A stretch of DNA of 64,000 bases, from positions 2,728,001 through 2,792,000 of the forward strand of contig NZ_AP023354.1 of NCBI RefSeq assembly GCF_018324685.1, in the 5' to 3' direction. The stretch comes from Actinocatenispora sera (GTDB lineage: Bacteria; Actinomycetota; Actinomycetes; Mycobacteriales; Micromonosporaceae). Shown here piece by piece: positions 8,285 through 16,813 of the stretch (positions within the stretch are counted from its first letter, which is position 1; each line of letters begins with the position of its first letter). A program made the translations under genes and the position numbers. Below the pieces are notes generated by a model that was given only the letters and a program-made list of their open reading frames with translations, searched no databases and had not been told where the DNA came from.

Positions 8285-8469
8285 GGCGCGGCTCACGTTC
8301 TTCTCACCGATCTCGCCGACCTGCCGGCGGTGCGCACGGCCCGCGACGAGTTCCTCGCCGGCGGACCGCTGCCCACCAGCTCGCTGGTTCAGGTCGTGGC
8401 CTGGTCCTGCCCGGCGCCTGGATAGAGATCGACGCCCTCGTCGTGGTCGACGACGGCGCCACCGGCTAG
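8285..8469 (+). pseudogene. C-terminal remnant of a RidA (YjgF)-family gene
   Basis: One frame encodes H-V-L-L-T-D-L-A-D-L-P-A-V-R-T-A-R-D-E-F, then a segment equivalent to the RidA P-x-x-S-x-x-x-V motif. Near 8398 the similarity moves to another frame and reads L-V-L-P-G-A-W-I-E-I-D-A-L-V-V-V to TAG at 8469, the usual RidA C-terminus. The first half to two-thirds of the gene is missing. It is therefore a truncated and frameshifted copy of an enamine/imine deaminase gene. Confidence 0.6.
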
Positions 8470-8528
8470 CAAGCTGGTCAGGGAAGACCGACGACGGCGC
8501 CGCCGGTGAGTGAACTGGTCAGGGAAGA
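8448..8528. repeat. Imperfect 40-bp direct duplication, period 41 bp
   Basis: Copy 1 (8448-8487) and copy 2 (8489-8528) share CGACGACGGCGCC at the left and CTGGTCAGGGAAGA at the right, with about six differences between. Copy 2 contains the stop codon and last codons of the minus-strand MerB-like gene; copy 1 overlaps the end of the RidA remnant. The junction therefore looks like a small tandem duplication of the lyase gene's 3' end. Confidence 0.7.
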
Positions 8529-9202
8529 CGCCAGAACTCCCCGGTCAACCCGCGGGACTCGAGGAGGGCCTGGTTGTGGCCCCGGCTGTGCGGCGCGTAG
8601 TCGCCGTCGAGTCGATCGCCGTACCACGGCTGAGCGAGGGACCACACGGTCGTGGCGCCCACGATCTGCCCGTCGGTCTCGCCCCGGCGGGTGGACCACG
8701 AACCGGCGTGCTGCGGGTTGCAGAACAAGCGAATCCGGGTACAGGTGGCGACGACGTCGTCCCACCACCGGGCGGCGGGCTTCGGGAACCAGACGGCCAT
8801 CGCACCGGTGCTCGGCGCCGTCTCCGGGCCGGCCTCGATCGACAGCGCGCCGCCGCACTCCGGGCACGCGGTGTCGATGCGGACCTCGAGTTCGAGTGCC
8901 GCGCCGATCCCGAACGAGTCCCAGGCGCAGCCGCCCCACCACCGGCGGTCGTCCCGGCCGTCGACCGGCGTGACCACGAAGGCCATCGGGGCGGTCGAGA
9001 AGGGGTGTGCCATCCGCACCGCATCGCCGTCCGGCGCGAGAACCAGCGCATGCAGCTCGGCGAGCTCGCGCAGGTTCGTCAACACGGCCTCGGGCGGCAG
9101 CCCGGCACGGCGCGCCAACTCGGCCACCGACGGCGCCCGCCCCTCGTTGGCGAAGGTGGCGTAGACGAGCTGGCGCAGCTGCCAGATGTCGGCGGTGGCC
9201 AT
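8519..9202 (-). CDS. MerB-like alkylmercury lyase family protein
   Basis: 227 residues. Residues 1-55 form a winged helix-like domain, as in the MerB N-terminus. The core has W-G-G-C-A-W-D-S-F-G-I: Cys92 and Asp95 are spaced exactly like catalytic Cys96 and Asp99 of MerB. A second cysteine, Cys161 in R-L-F-C-N-P-Q-H, is placed like Cys159. MerB cleaves the C-Hg bond of organomercurials. No merA, merT, merP or merR is near, and there is an additional C-P-E-C pair at 113-116. The residues permit lyase chemistry, but the biological role could differ from mercury resistance. Confidence 0.75.
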   Translation of the reverse strand: MATADIWQLRQLVYATFANEGRAPSVAELARRAGLPPEAVLTNLRELAELHALVLAPDGDAVRMAHPFSTAPMAFVVTPVDGRDDRRWWGGCAWDSFGIGAALELEVRIDTACPECGGALSIEAGPETAPSTGAMAVWFPKPAARWWDDVVATCTRIRLFCNPQHAGSWSTRRGETDGQIVGATTVWSLAQPWYGDRLDGDYAPHSRGHNQALLESRGLTGEFWRLP

Positions 9203-9329
9203 GCGGTCTTCCTCTCGCTCGGGTGTCGGCCGGTCGGGTGGACGGCGCCCCTCGGCACGATAACCCGGTGCGGAAGTCGGCCTGCCGGACCGCGTCCGGC
9301 CCGGTGGCCGGTCGTCGGCGCGGATCAGC

Positions 9330-10778
9330 TCAGGCGCGCAGCCGCGCGTGGCGGCGCCCGTAGCCGACGTAGATGGCCAGCCCGACGACCAGCCACACCA
9401 GGAAGCGCAGCCAGGTGGCCACGGACAGGTTGAGCATCAGGTACAGGCAGGCCAGCGCCGAGACGATCGGCAGCACCGGGCTCAGCGGTACCCGGAACGC
9501 CCGGGGCAGCTCCGGGCGGCGCCGGCGCAGGACCGGTACCGCGATCGACACCAGCAGGAAGGCGAACAGCGCGCCGACGCTGACCAGGTCGGCCAGCGCG
9601 GTCAGCGGGAGGAGTCCGCCGATGACCATGATGAGCACGGTGGCGATGATCGTCACCCGTACCGGTGTGCCGAACCTCGGGTGCAGCCTGGCGATGGGGG
9701 AGGGCAGCAGCCCGTCGCGGCCCATCGCGAAGCCGACCCGGCCGATGCCCACCAGCTCGACCAGGATCACCGAGGTCAACCCGCACACCGCGGCGATCGA
9801 GACGAGGACGCCGGCCCAGCGCGCACCGACGCTGTCGAACGCCGAGGAGATCGGCGAGCCGGCGTCGATGTGGCGGTAGTCGACCATGCCGGCGAGGACC
9901 AGCGAGACGCCGACGTACAGCACGGTCGCGGCGACCAGGGTGCCGAGCAGCCCCCATGCCATGTCCTTCGCCGGCCGCTTCGCCTCCTCGCTGAGGTTCG
10001 CCACCGCCTCGAACCCGGTGTAGGCGAAGAAGACCACGGCCGCGGCGGTCAGGACGCCGGCGAAGCCGAACGCCGACGGCGCCGCGCCGGACAGCACCTG
10101 GACCAGGGGCTGCCCGGCGCCGGTGGCGACCTCCGACGCCGGGGCGGACGGCGGAACGAACGGTGTCAGGTTGCCGCCCCGTACGAAGAACGCGCCGGCG
10201 ACCACGACGAACAGGCAGATGGCCACCTTCACCACCACCAGCGTGTTGGTGACCCGCGCCGACTCCTTGATGCCCACCGCCGCGACGACCCCCAACGCTG
10301 CCGTGATCGCCATCGACCCCAGGTTGACCACCGACCGTTCACCGAACAGTTCGGTCGGCAGCCCGAACAGGTTCTGCAGGTAACCCGACCAGCCTCGGGA
10401 CACCACCGACGCGCCGAGGATGAACTCCAGGATCAGGTCCCAGCCGATGATCCAGGCCACCAGCTCGCCGATCGTGGCGTACGCGTAGGTGTAGGCGCTG
10501 CCGGCGGTCGGGACGCTGGAGGCCAGCTCGGCGTAGCACATCGCGGCGAGCAGGGCGACCACCCCGGCAATGACGAACGACAGCACGACGCCCGGTCCGG
10601 CGTGCTGCTTGGCCTCCACGCCGGTCAGGGTGAAGATGCCGGTACCGATCACGATGCCGACGCCGAAGCCGATCAGGTCGAGGCGGCCGAGTCGCTTGCG
10701 CAGCCGCCCCGTCGGCGCGTCGCCGCTGTCCTGCGACAGGACAGCCTCGAGCGGCTTCTTCCGCAGGATCTCGGTCAC
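9330..10778 (-). CDS. APC-family amino acid permease
   Basis: 482 residues from GTG 10778 behind GAGGCGG. Twelve hydrophobic membrane segments are visible. TM1 carries G-F-G-V-G-I-V-I-G-T-G-I-F, the substrate-binding broken helix of the amino acid/polyamine/organocation family. S-S-V-P-T-A-G-S-A-Y-T-Y in TM3 and F-F-A-Y-T-G-F-E-A-V-A in TM6 are also family hallmarks, most like the cationic amino acid transporter (YfnA/CAT) branch. It sits in the cytoplasmic membrane and probably imports amino acids by proton symport. It is a single-gene unit. Confidence 0.9.
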   Translation of the reverse strand: MTEILRKKPLEAVLSQDSGDAPTGRLRKRLGRLDLIGFGVGIVIGTGIFTLTGVEAKQHAGPGVVLSFVIAGVVALLAAMCYAELASSVPTAGSAYTYAYATIGELVAWIIGWDLILEFILGASVVSRGWSGYLQNLFGLPTELFGERSVVNLGSMAITAALGVVAAVGIKESARVTNTLVVVKVAICLFVVVAGAFFVRGGNLTPFVPPSAPASEVATGAGQPLVQVLSGAAPSAFGFAGVLTAAAVVFFAYTGFEAVANLSEEAKRPAKDMAWGLLGTLVAATVLYVGVSLVLAGMVDYRHIDAGSPISSAFDSVGARWAGVLVSIAAVCGLTSVILVELVGIGRVGFAMGRDGLLPSPIARLHPRFGTPVRVTIIATVLIMVIGGLLPLTALADLVSVGALFAFLLVSIAVPVLRRRRPELPRAFRVPLSPVLPIVSALACLYLMLNLSVATWLRFLVWLVVGLAIYVGYGRRHARLRA

Positions 10779-10963
10779 GTCGCCGCCTCGTCGGCACTGC
10801 GGCGAGACGGCGGATCGGGTGGCGCAGATCGAGCGATCATGTGCTCGCTGTACCCCGACCCGCCGTGAACATGCCTTCCCTGCGCTGCGACCCATCGCGC
10901 GAGGCGCATACCTCAGCCGGGTCGGACGTGCCGGTACGCGCGTGCAGGGCGCCGCCGCGGGCG

Positions 10964-11629
10964 TCAGGCGAGCGGGGTGTCGTCCAGGGCCGCGGCAAGG
11001 TCGGCCGGGGTGTCGTAGAGCGCCATGGCGCCGGCGTTGCGCAGCTCGTCGTCGCCGAAGCCGCCCGACCGGACCACGATGGCCGGCATCCCTGCCTTGT
11101 GCGCAGCCTGCACGTCCCAGACCGAGTCGCCCACCATCACGCTCGGCGCATCGCGCGGGGCGCCGATCTTGGCCAGCGCCATGTGCAGCAGGTCCGGCGC
11201 GGGTTTGGATGCTTCGACGTCGGCGGCGGAGGTCCAGTCATCGACGAGTTCGCGTGCGTCCAGCTTGTCGAGAAATGTCGTCACATGGTGCTGCTGGCCG
11301 GAGCTGGCCAGGACGAGCCGGTGGCCACGGTGCCGGATGGCCTGGAGCAGCTCCCGGGAGCCGGGCAGCGGCTCCATCTCATCCAGCATGGCATCGACCT
11401 GTTCAGCTTGACGTTGTCGTACCTGATCGCCGACGTTGCGCTCCAGCTCCTCGCCGCCCAGAGCGGTGGGTACGTGGTCCCCACCCATACCGATGAGCCG
11501 ATGCAGCTGCCACACGGGGTAGATCTCGTGCACCGACCGCAGCGCCCGGTACCAGGCGAGCGCGTGCTGGTAGTTGGAGTCGATGAGTGTCCCGTCGATG
11601 TCGACGACGGCGATGATGGACTCGGTCAT
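10964..11629 (-). CDS. HAD-family phosphatase (phosphoglycolate phosphatase-like)
   Basis: 221 residues with all four HAD motifs: D10-I-D12-G-T (nucleophile and acid), L-A-S-S-G near residue 110, S-K-P-A-P-D (motif III lysine), and V-G-D-S-V-W-D (motif IV). An alpha-helical C1 cap lies between motifs I and II, as in phosphoglycolate phosphatase and beta-phosphoglucomutase. It removes phosphate from a small metabolite; the substrate cannot be fixed from sequence. Confidence 0.85.
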   Translation of the reverse strand: MTESIIAVVDIDGTLIDSNYQHALAWYRALRSVHEIYPVWQLHRLIGMGGDHVPTALGGEELERNVGDQVRQRQAEQVDAMLDEMEPLPGSRELLQAIRHRGHRLVLASSGQQHHVTTFLDKLDARELVDDWTSAADVEASKPAPDLLHMALAKIGAPRDAPSVMVGDSVWDVQAAHKAGMPAIVVRSGGFGDDELRNAGAMALYDTPADLAAALDDTPLA

Positions 11630-11728
11630 GCGTACCAGCTACCCGCGACGGCGGGTGCCACGCGTCGCACCCTCGGGCACCGTTCGGCTGACGGCGTGTT
11701 CCGTACCCACATGAGGCTGGCGCGGCGG

Positions 11729-12178
11729 TCAGGGCAGGTGCAGCTCGAGAAGTTCGGCGCGCAGCTCGCCGGCCGGGGTGGACCACGTCACGGTGTCGCC
11801 GACGCTGCGGCCGAGCAGAGCCTGGGCGAGTGGGCTGTCGCGAGTGATCGCCGTGCCGGTGGCGCTGGTGGCCGGTACCGGGGCGAGGTGGACTCGTTCG
11901 GTGTCGCCGTCGGCGAATCGCAGCACCAGCCTGGTACCGAAGGGCAGGGTCCCGGCCTCGCCGGGGTCGGCGCGCGTGGCGTCGACGAGGAGCCGCTCCA
12001 ACTGCGCGATGCGCAGATCGAGCCGGCGCAGCTCGTTGACGCGTTCCACGCCCTCGGCCTGATCGGCGGCATCGCCGCACAACCGATCGGTGAGCGTGTC
12101 GGCCACCTGCTGACGCTGCCGGTGTGCGGTGGCGAGTTCCTCGCGCAGGTGCTGCAGCGTGCTTGCCTCGGTGGTCAC
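11729..12178 (-). CDS. GreA/GreB-like transcription factor
   Basis: 149 residues from GTG 12178 after AGGGAGGG. Residues 5-68 form an antiparallel coiled coil (L-R-E-E-L-A-T-A-H-R-Q-R-Q..., N-E-L-R-R-L-D-L-R-I-A-Q-L-E-R-L-L). The C-terminal FKBP-like domain carries S-P-L-A-Q-A-L-L-G-R-S-V-G-D-T-V, the Gre signature. The coiled-coil tip (G-D-A-A-D-Q-A-E) differs from the D-x-x-E-N-A-E tip that stimulates RNA cleavage in GreA. It may therefore act on RNA polymerase in another way, as reported for the mycobacterial Gre homologue Rv3788. Confidence 0.8.
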   Translation of the reverse strand: MTTEASTLQHLREELATAHRQRQQVADTLTDRLCGDAADQAEGVERVNELRRLDLRIAQLERLLVDATRADPGEAGTLPFGTRLVLRFADGDTERVHLAPVPATSATGTAITRDSPLAQALLGRSVGDTVTWSTPAGELRAELLELHLP

Positions 12179-12413
12179 CGGTGACCCTCCCTTGCGGGGC
12201 GCACGTCTGATCGGTCGGCAAGCCGCGAGCCCCATACGGCCATCCAGAAACTCTGCCACGCAGAACGCGGCAGGTCTCGCGATTCGCCTATTGGTCCACG
12301 ACCCGGCCGCCACGGCGAGCGGGCCGGCCTGTGCGTGTTCCGTCGCGGACGCGGGGGCCGTGCCTGACCCGCGAGAGTGTACGCACGCGGGCCAGGGCAG
12401 CGGGCCGGGGTGA

Positions 12414-13289
12414 TCAGGATCGAGCGTCCAGCAGCGCCCGGATCAGCTCTGCTCCCTTGTGGTCGAGCCAGTTCCGGAAACTCATCAGTCCGGGGTGCAG
12501 GGAACGCAGGTCGTCGATGTCGATGTCGGGGACGCGGCCGTCGCCGCTGTTGAGCATCTCGTAGCCGCGGGCGAATCGTTCGTTGATGCGGCGCAGTTCC
12601 TCGATCGGTCGCTGGATGTACGGGACGTCGCGCCCGAGCGCGGCGCTGATCTGGGCGGCGACCTCGGGCGGTGTCAGTGCGTCACCGACCAGCTCCAGTG
12701 TCCGGCCGCGGTGGTCGTCCGGGCTCCGGAACGCGAGTGCCGCAAAGGTGCCGATGTCGTCGAGCGCGATGAACTGCTGGCGCACGTGCGGGGCGGCGGC
12801 GGTGCGTAGGGCGCCGTCTCGTACACCGACCGTCGCGGCCTGCGTGATCAGGTTCTCCATGAACGAGCTCGGCCGCAGTACCGTTGCCGACACGCCTGCC
12901 GCGGCGATGTACTGCTCGATCTCCCATTTGGTGGGCTGGCCGCCGCGGTCGGCGCCGAGTCCGGAGCTGTAGACGAGGTGCCGGACGCCGTGCTTCACGG
13001 CGGCATCCGTGATGGCCTTACCGGCCTGGACCTCGTCCTGGTCGGGGGCCAGTGGCCCCGGATGCACGCTGAAGATGCCGTAGACGCCCTCGGTGCAGCG
13101 GTCGATGGCGGCGGGATCCGCCAGCGAGCCCGCGACCACCTCGGCACCGGCGGCCGCCAGCGTTCGAGCCCTGGTGCTGTCCGGATGGCGGGTCAAGGCT
13201 CGCACCTGCCATCCGTCCGCGAGCAGGCGGTCCGCGACCGCTCCGCCTTGCTGCCCGGTCGCGCCGGTAACGAAAACAACCTGGTCCAC
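12414..13289 (-). CDS. NmrA-like NAD(P)-binding protein
   Basis: 291 residues from GTG 13289, five bases after GGAGGA. The N-terminal V-T-G-A-T-G-Q-Q-G-G (7-16) is the atypical-SDR nucleotide-binding loop, and V-Y-S-S-G and R-P-S-S-F-M-E-N are NmrA/HSCARG landmarks. The Tyr-x3-Lys catalytic pair of classical SDRs is absent, so it may be a redox sensor or a quinone/NADPH oxidoreductase. It is divergent from a TetR gene across two palindromic operators, so the TetR protein probably represses both genes. Confidence 0.85.
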   Translation of the reverse strand: MDQVVFVTGATGQQGGAVADRLLADGWQVRALTRHPDSTRARTLAAAGAEVVAGSLADPAAIDRCTEGVYGIFSVHPGPLAPDQDEVQAGKAITDAAVKHGVRHLVYSSGLGADRGGQPTKWEIEQYIAAAGVSATVLRPSSFMENLITQAATVGVRDGALRTAAAPHVRQQFIALDDIGTFAALAFRSPDDHRGRTLELVGDALTPPEVAAQISAALGRDVPYIQRPIEELRRINERFARGYEMLNSGDGRVPDIDIDDLRSLHPGLMSFRNWLDHKGAELIRALLDARS

Positions 13290-13328
13290 GTGTGTCCTCC
13301 GTGGTGGGTGCGGCCCCGCACGCTGCAA

Positions 13329-13346
13329 GCGGAGAGGACTCTCCGC
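13329..13346. promoter_or_regulatory. Operator 1 in the nmrA-like/tetR intergenic region
   Basis: Perfect inverted repeat GCGGAGAG-GA-CTCTCCGC. It shares its half-site with the palindrome at 13361-13376; the two centres are 31 bp apart (three helical turns). It lies on the nmrA-like promoter side. Confidence 0.75.
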
Positions 13347-13360
13347 CTAGCTCGAATATA

Positions 13361-13376
13361 CGGAGAGATCTCTCCG
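13361..13376. promoter_or_regulatory. Operator 2 in the nmrA-like/tetR intergenic region
   Basis: Perfect 16-bp palindrome CGGAGAGATCTCTCCG, 28 bases before the likely GTG start of the TetR gene. Both sites share the GGAGAG half-site and are most likely bound by the adjacent TetR protein. Confidence 0.75.
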
Positions 13377-13404
13377 GTTGCAATATCGGGACTACGATCG
13401 AGCG

Positions 13405-13986
13405 GTGAGCGACCACGCCGCACCCACCACCAGGCCGCTGCGCGCCGATGCCCGGCGCAACCGCGATCAGGTCCTGGCCGTCGCCCGGGAGATGCTGTCG
13501 ACCGGAGGCTCGTCGGTGTCGTTCGACGAGATCGCGCGCCGCGCCGGGGTGGGCGTCGGCACCGTGTACCGGCACTTCCCCACCCGCGCCGCTCTGTTCG
13601 AGGCGGTCGTGCTCGGCCGCATCGAGAAGTTCGTCGAGCGCGCCCGCACGCTGTCGGCGGACAGTGCCGTACCGGGCGACGCCTTCCGCGACTACTTCGC
13701 CTACCTGGTCGGCGACATCGCGCTCAACCAGGCGCTCTGCGAGGCGCTCGATGGTGATCCCGGCACGGCGCTGTCGGTACCCGATCAGCTGCGGTCCGAC
13801 TTCGTCGAGTGGTTCGACCGCCTGCTCTGCCAGGCGAAGGAGGCCGCGGAAGTGCGGGCCGATGTCGATATCGCCGACGTACTGGACCTGCTCATCGGCG
13901 CCGCGGTAGCCGAGCGCCGCGCCCGACTGCGCGCCGCTCCGAACCGATCGATCGCCGTGGTGCTCGACGGCCTTCGGCCGCGCTGA
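13405..13986 (+). CDS. TetR-family transcriptional regulator
   Basis: 193 residues from GTG 13405; ATG 13378 is possible but close to operator 2. The N-terminal HTH reads V-S-F-D-E-I-A-R-R-A-G-V-G-V-G-T-V-Y-R-H-F-P-T-R-A-A-L-F, a standard TetR recognition helix. The C-terminal ligand domain ends R-A-A-P-N-R-S-I-A-V-V-L-D-G-L-R. It very likely controls itself and the divergent NmrA-like gene through the twin GGAGAG operators. Confidence 0.9.
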   Translation: MSDHAAPTTRPLRADARRNRDQVLAVAREMLSTGGSSVSFDEIARRAGVGVGTVYRHFPTRAALFEAVVLGRIEKFVERARTLSADSAVPGDAFRDYFAYLVGDIALNQALCEALDGDPGTALSVPDQLRSDFVEWFDRLLCQAKEAAEVRADVDIADVLDLLIGAAVAERRARLRAAPNRSIAVVLDGLRPR

Positions 13987-14026
13987 CGGACCGACGCCCG
14001 CCTCGCGGAGGGCAGCGGCCTCGCCG

Positions 14027-15916
14027 TCAGCGCAGGCCGACCACGCGGCTCACCCCGCCGGCGGCAAGGTGTTCCCGGGACACCACGACCCAGGCCCCCG
14101 GTGCGGCGGTCAACGACGACCGGGGAAGGTCGGAGCTTTCCTGGTACGGCCCGCCGAGGTCCACCGGGATCTGGTGTCGCCGGCCGGACGGCAGGTCCTG
14201 TACCTGCACGACCTCGGTGCCCCGCGCCCCGTTGGCATCGCTCGCGCTGAGACAACCCACGGCGCCGGCGGCGAAGGTCCACCCGTCGTCGGCGTAGAAC
14301 CCTGTCGCGCCGGGGGCAGCCGCGCTGAAGATCGTCCTGTCGTCGAAGGAGCACGGTGCCTTCGGCACCGGCCACGCCCCGCCGTCGGCGTCGTGTACGA
14401 CGATCCCGCGGTCACCGTCGCTGCGCACCCACCGGGTGCCGGACAGCGCGTGCCTGCGGTACGAGCGGCTCCGGCCGGTGCGCGGATCGAACGCCACGGT
14501 GAGGCTCTTGCGGCCCAGGCTGATCTCGGCGCCGTACCACGAGCCGTCCGCCGCGGCCTCAGCGTCGATGCCGTACACCTCAGGCGAGTGTCCCGGAAGC
14601 GGCACCCGCCGCTGCCACAACGGCGTTGCGCTCGTACCGTAGGCGACGAAGTGCACGAAGCGCACCGCGTCGCTGGCGTGGCGGTAACACATGATCGGGA
14701 AGATCACCGCGGCCCTGGTCTGCCGCCACACGTTCCTGACGTAGTCGAGTCGACAGTCCTCCGCCGGCCGGTAGCGCCACAGGTGGTGGCCGTCGCGCAG
14801 CGACCAGGCGTCGACCGTCGGCCGGCCCTCGGCGCCGGGGGACGAGGACAGCCACAGATCGTCGGTCATCGGGATCTGTCCGAACTCCTTCGCACCCCCG
14901 TTTATGTAGCGGACGCGTCCGGTGGTGGCGTCGAGGGCCACCAGCTGGCTCCGATCTGGCCCCCAGTGCAGTAGGGCGCTCCTGCCGCCCGGACTGACCG
15001 ACAGGTGCTCGACGCTCGCGCCGGGGCGCCGGTACGTCCAGCGGATCCGTCCGGTCAGCCCGTCGACGGCGACGACGCCGTCCTCGAGCAACACCAGCAC
15101 ACCGGGCCCGGCCGGTACGACGTCGACCACCTCGCTCGGCATCGCCCGCGACCACGCCACCCGCGACACCGTGGCCGGTACGGCCGGGGTACCGGCAACG
15201 GGCGCCACGGTGGCGACCAGGCCGTAACCGGGCGCGCCGACCGCGCCGACCGTGGCCGCCACGACGACGACCACCGCGGCAGCCGTCGTGGCGAGCAGCG
15301 CACGCCGGACGCCGACGGTACCGCGACGACGGCCGGTGACGAGGACCACCAGCGCCCCAACCAGTACAGCCAGTGCACCCACCCCGGCCGTCACGGTCCT
15401 GGGTCCAAGGAACCCGGTGGACAGCTCGACGCGTACCGCCGCCACCGCCCACCCGGTCGTCACGATCGCCCAGGCCACCAGCAGGGGGCTGGCCACGCGG
15501 AAGCTGCTCCGCTCGACCCACACCCATCGCCGGTACCAGGCGGTCAGCGCCCAGACGACCAGCACGCCGCCCAGCGCCACGGTCAGTACTCGCAGCGAAT
15601 GGTCGCTGAGCCAGTGGTGGTGGCGAGCGGGCCAGTGCATGTATGCCCGGACTCCGTGGGCAAGACCGCGCGGGACCAGCCATCCGGCGGCGAACACCGT
15701 CGCGATGCCGGCTCCGATCAGCCCACCGCCCAGTGCCACCGGCCACCGCCAGACCGCCGGCGCAGCCGACTCTGTCGTGCCGGGGTCCTCGGGCGTCGAC
15801 GAAGGAGGCGAGTAGGCCGCGAGCCGTGCGGCGAAACCGTGGTCGATGTCCGCGCCGGCGGACCGCTCGTCGTCGGCTGCCGCATCCGTACCGTCGGGCT
15901 CGTCGCGCGCCGCCAC
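14027..15916 (-). CDS. Membrane protein with C-terminal PQQ-type beta-propeller
   Basis: 629 residues from GTG 15916 (GGAAGGG about ten bases upstream; an ATG at 15958 is an alternative). After an acidic N-terminal tail, five hydrophobic helices occupy about residues 50-250. The remainder is rich in short strands ending in G-R-I-R-W-T-Y, V-A-L-D-A-T-T-G-R-V and A-F-D-P-R-T-G-R-S, the repeat style of PQQ-like/WD quinoprotein propellers. The propeller probably faces outside. No catalytic residues are recognisable. The gene stands alone. Confidence 0.7.
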   Translation of the reverse strand: MAARDEPDGTDAAADDERSAGADIDHGFAARLAAYSPPSSTPEDPGTTESAAPAVWRWPVALGGGLIGAGIATVFAAGWLVPRGLAHGVRAYMHWPARHHHWLSDHSLRVLTVALGGVLVVWALTAWYRRWVWVERSSFRVASPLLVAWAIVTTGWAVAAVRVELSTGFLGPRTVTAGVGALAVLVGALVVLVTGRRRGTVGVRRALLATTAAAVVVVVAATVGAVGAPGYGLVATVAPVAGTPAVPATVSRVAWSRAMPSEVVDVVPAGPGVLVLLEDGVVAVDGLTGRIRWTYRRPGASVEHLSVSPGGRSALLHWGPDRSQLVALDATTGRVRYINGGAKEFGQIPMTDDLWLSSSPGAEGRPTVDAWSLRDGHHLWRYRPAEDCRLDYVRNVWRQTRAAVIFPIMCYRHASDAVRFVHFVAYGTSATPLWQRRVPLPGHSPEVYGIDAEAAADGSWYGAEISLGRKSLTVAFDPRTGRSRSYRRHALSGTRWVRSDGDRGIVVHDADGGAWPVPKAPCSFDDRTIFSAAAPGATGFYADDGWTFAAGAVGCLSASDANGARGTEVVQVQDLPSGRRHQIPVDLGGPYQESSDLPRSSLTAAPGAWVVVSREHLAAGGVSRVVGLR

Positions 15917-16257
15917 CCTGCCACCCTTCCTGTCGACCGGGTGCGGCGCGCCGAGCATCGAGGCGCGGCACCCCGGGGAGTCCCGGCCGAGCCTAGGTGC
16001 GAAACGATCGACCGTGCCACGCAATACGCGCCGCGACGATCTCCGGCCGACCGTCAGCGGAAACCGGAGTTCCGGGCGCCTCGTGGTCCCCGGCCGGCCG
16101 TTTTCCCTGCGTACCAGGCATGCCAGGGAGCAGCGACGGGCCGGCGACCGGCGGGTCGCTGGGCACACCCGCACCGCGGCCTCGCACGCTGGGCCGATCC
16201 GCACCGGCCGATGGAAGACCTGGCGCTGTGGCGGTCGCCGTTCACACGGCTGCTGCG

Positions 16258-16422
16258 CGAGTGCTGATCCTGACCACCGTCGGCCACGACGAGTACGTGT
16301 CCGGGGCGCTGCGTGCCGGCGCCTCGGGCTTCCTGCTCACGGACACCCCCGCGGTCGACCTGCTCGGCGGCCGCCGCCTCGTCGTGGCCGGGGGAGTCGT
16401 TGGGCGGGCCCGGTGCGGGTGA
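16258..16422 (+). pseudogene. Remnant of a NarL-type response regulator receiver domain
   Basis: The frame encodes R-V-L-I-L-T-T-V-G-H-D-E-Y-V-S-G-A-L-R-A-G-A-S-G-F-L-L, an almost textbook beta4-alpha4-beta5 stretch of LuxR/NarL receivers, followed by T-D-T-P. The conserved lysine (L-L-K-D) is replaced by threonine. The phospho-acceptor part and the HTH domain are missing, and the 3' end runs antisense into the DUF1232 gene. It is a gene fragment. Nothing else is recognisable between 15917 and 16257. Confidence 0.65.
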
Positions 16423-16813
16423 GGCGGTGGACGGCGGCGAGGCCGTCGGGGGTGCCGGGCCAGTGCCGGGCGATCGCGTCGGGCCCGGCCCGGCGGATGG
16501 TGGAGCGCAGCACGATCGCGACCACGATGGCGTCGTCGGCGTAACCCAGCACGGGAACGAAGTCCGGGATCAGGTCGATGGGCAGGGCGAGGTAGCCCAG
16601 CAACAACCACAACCGGACCCGCACCCCGCGGGGCAGGGACGGGTCGCGGGCGAGCCGGGTCACCAGCCGCAGCAGGTCGGGCAGGATGCGCATCATCTCG
16701 CCGAGCAGCCCACCTGCCGGGCGGGCGACGGCGAGAAACGCGACCAGGATCAGCCACAGCACGACCAGCCCGCCGACCGCGCCGGCCGCGGCGACCAGTA
16801 CGTCAGTCCACAT
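16337..16813 (-). CDS. DUF1232 membrane protein
   Basis: 158 residues. A membrane helix at 5-28 is followed by the DUF1232 core Y-L-A-L-P-I-D-L-I-P-D-F-V-P-V-L-G-Y-A-D-D (about 85-105), conserved in YkvA-like proteins. Function unknown. Its start overlaps the preceding transporter gene by 11 bases. The last 25 residues (P-R-P-R-R-G-G-G-R-R) lie opposite the response-regulator remnant and look like a recently acquired tail. Confidence 0.75.
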   Translation of the reverse strand: MWTDVLVAAAGAVGGLVVLWLILVAFLAVARPAGGLLGEMMRILPDLLRLVTRLARDPSLPRGVRVRLWLLLGYLALPIDLIPDFVPVLGYADDAIVVAIVLRSTIRRAGPDAIARHWPGTPDGLAAVHRLTRTGPAQRLPRPRRGGGRRAGRPRGCP

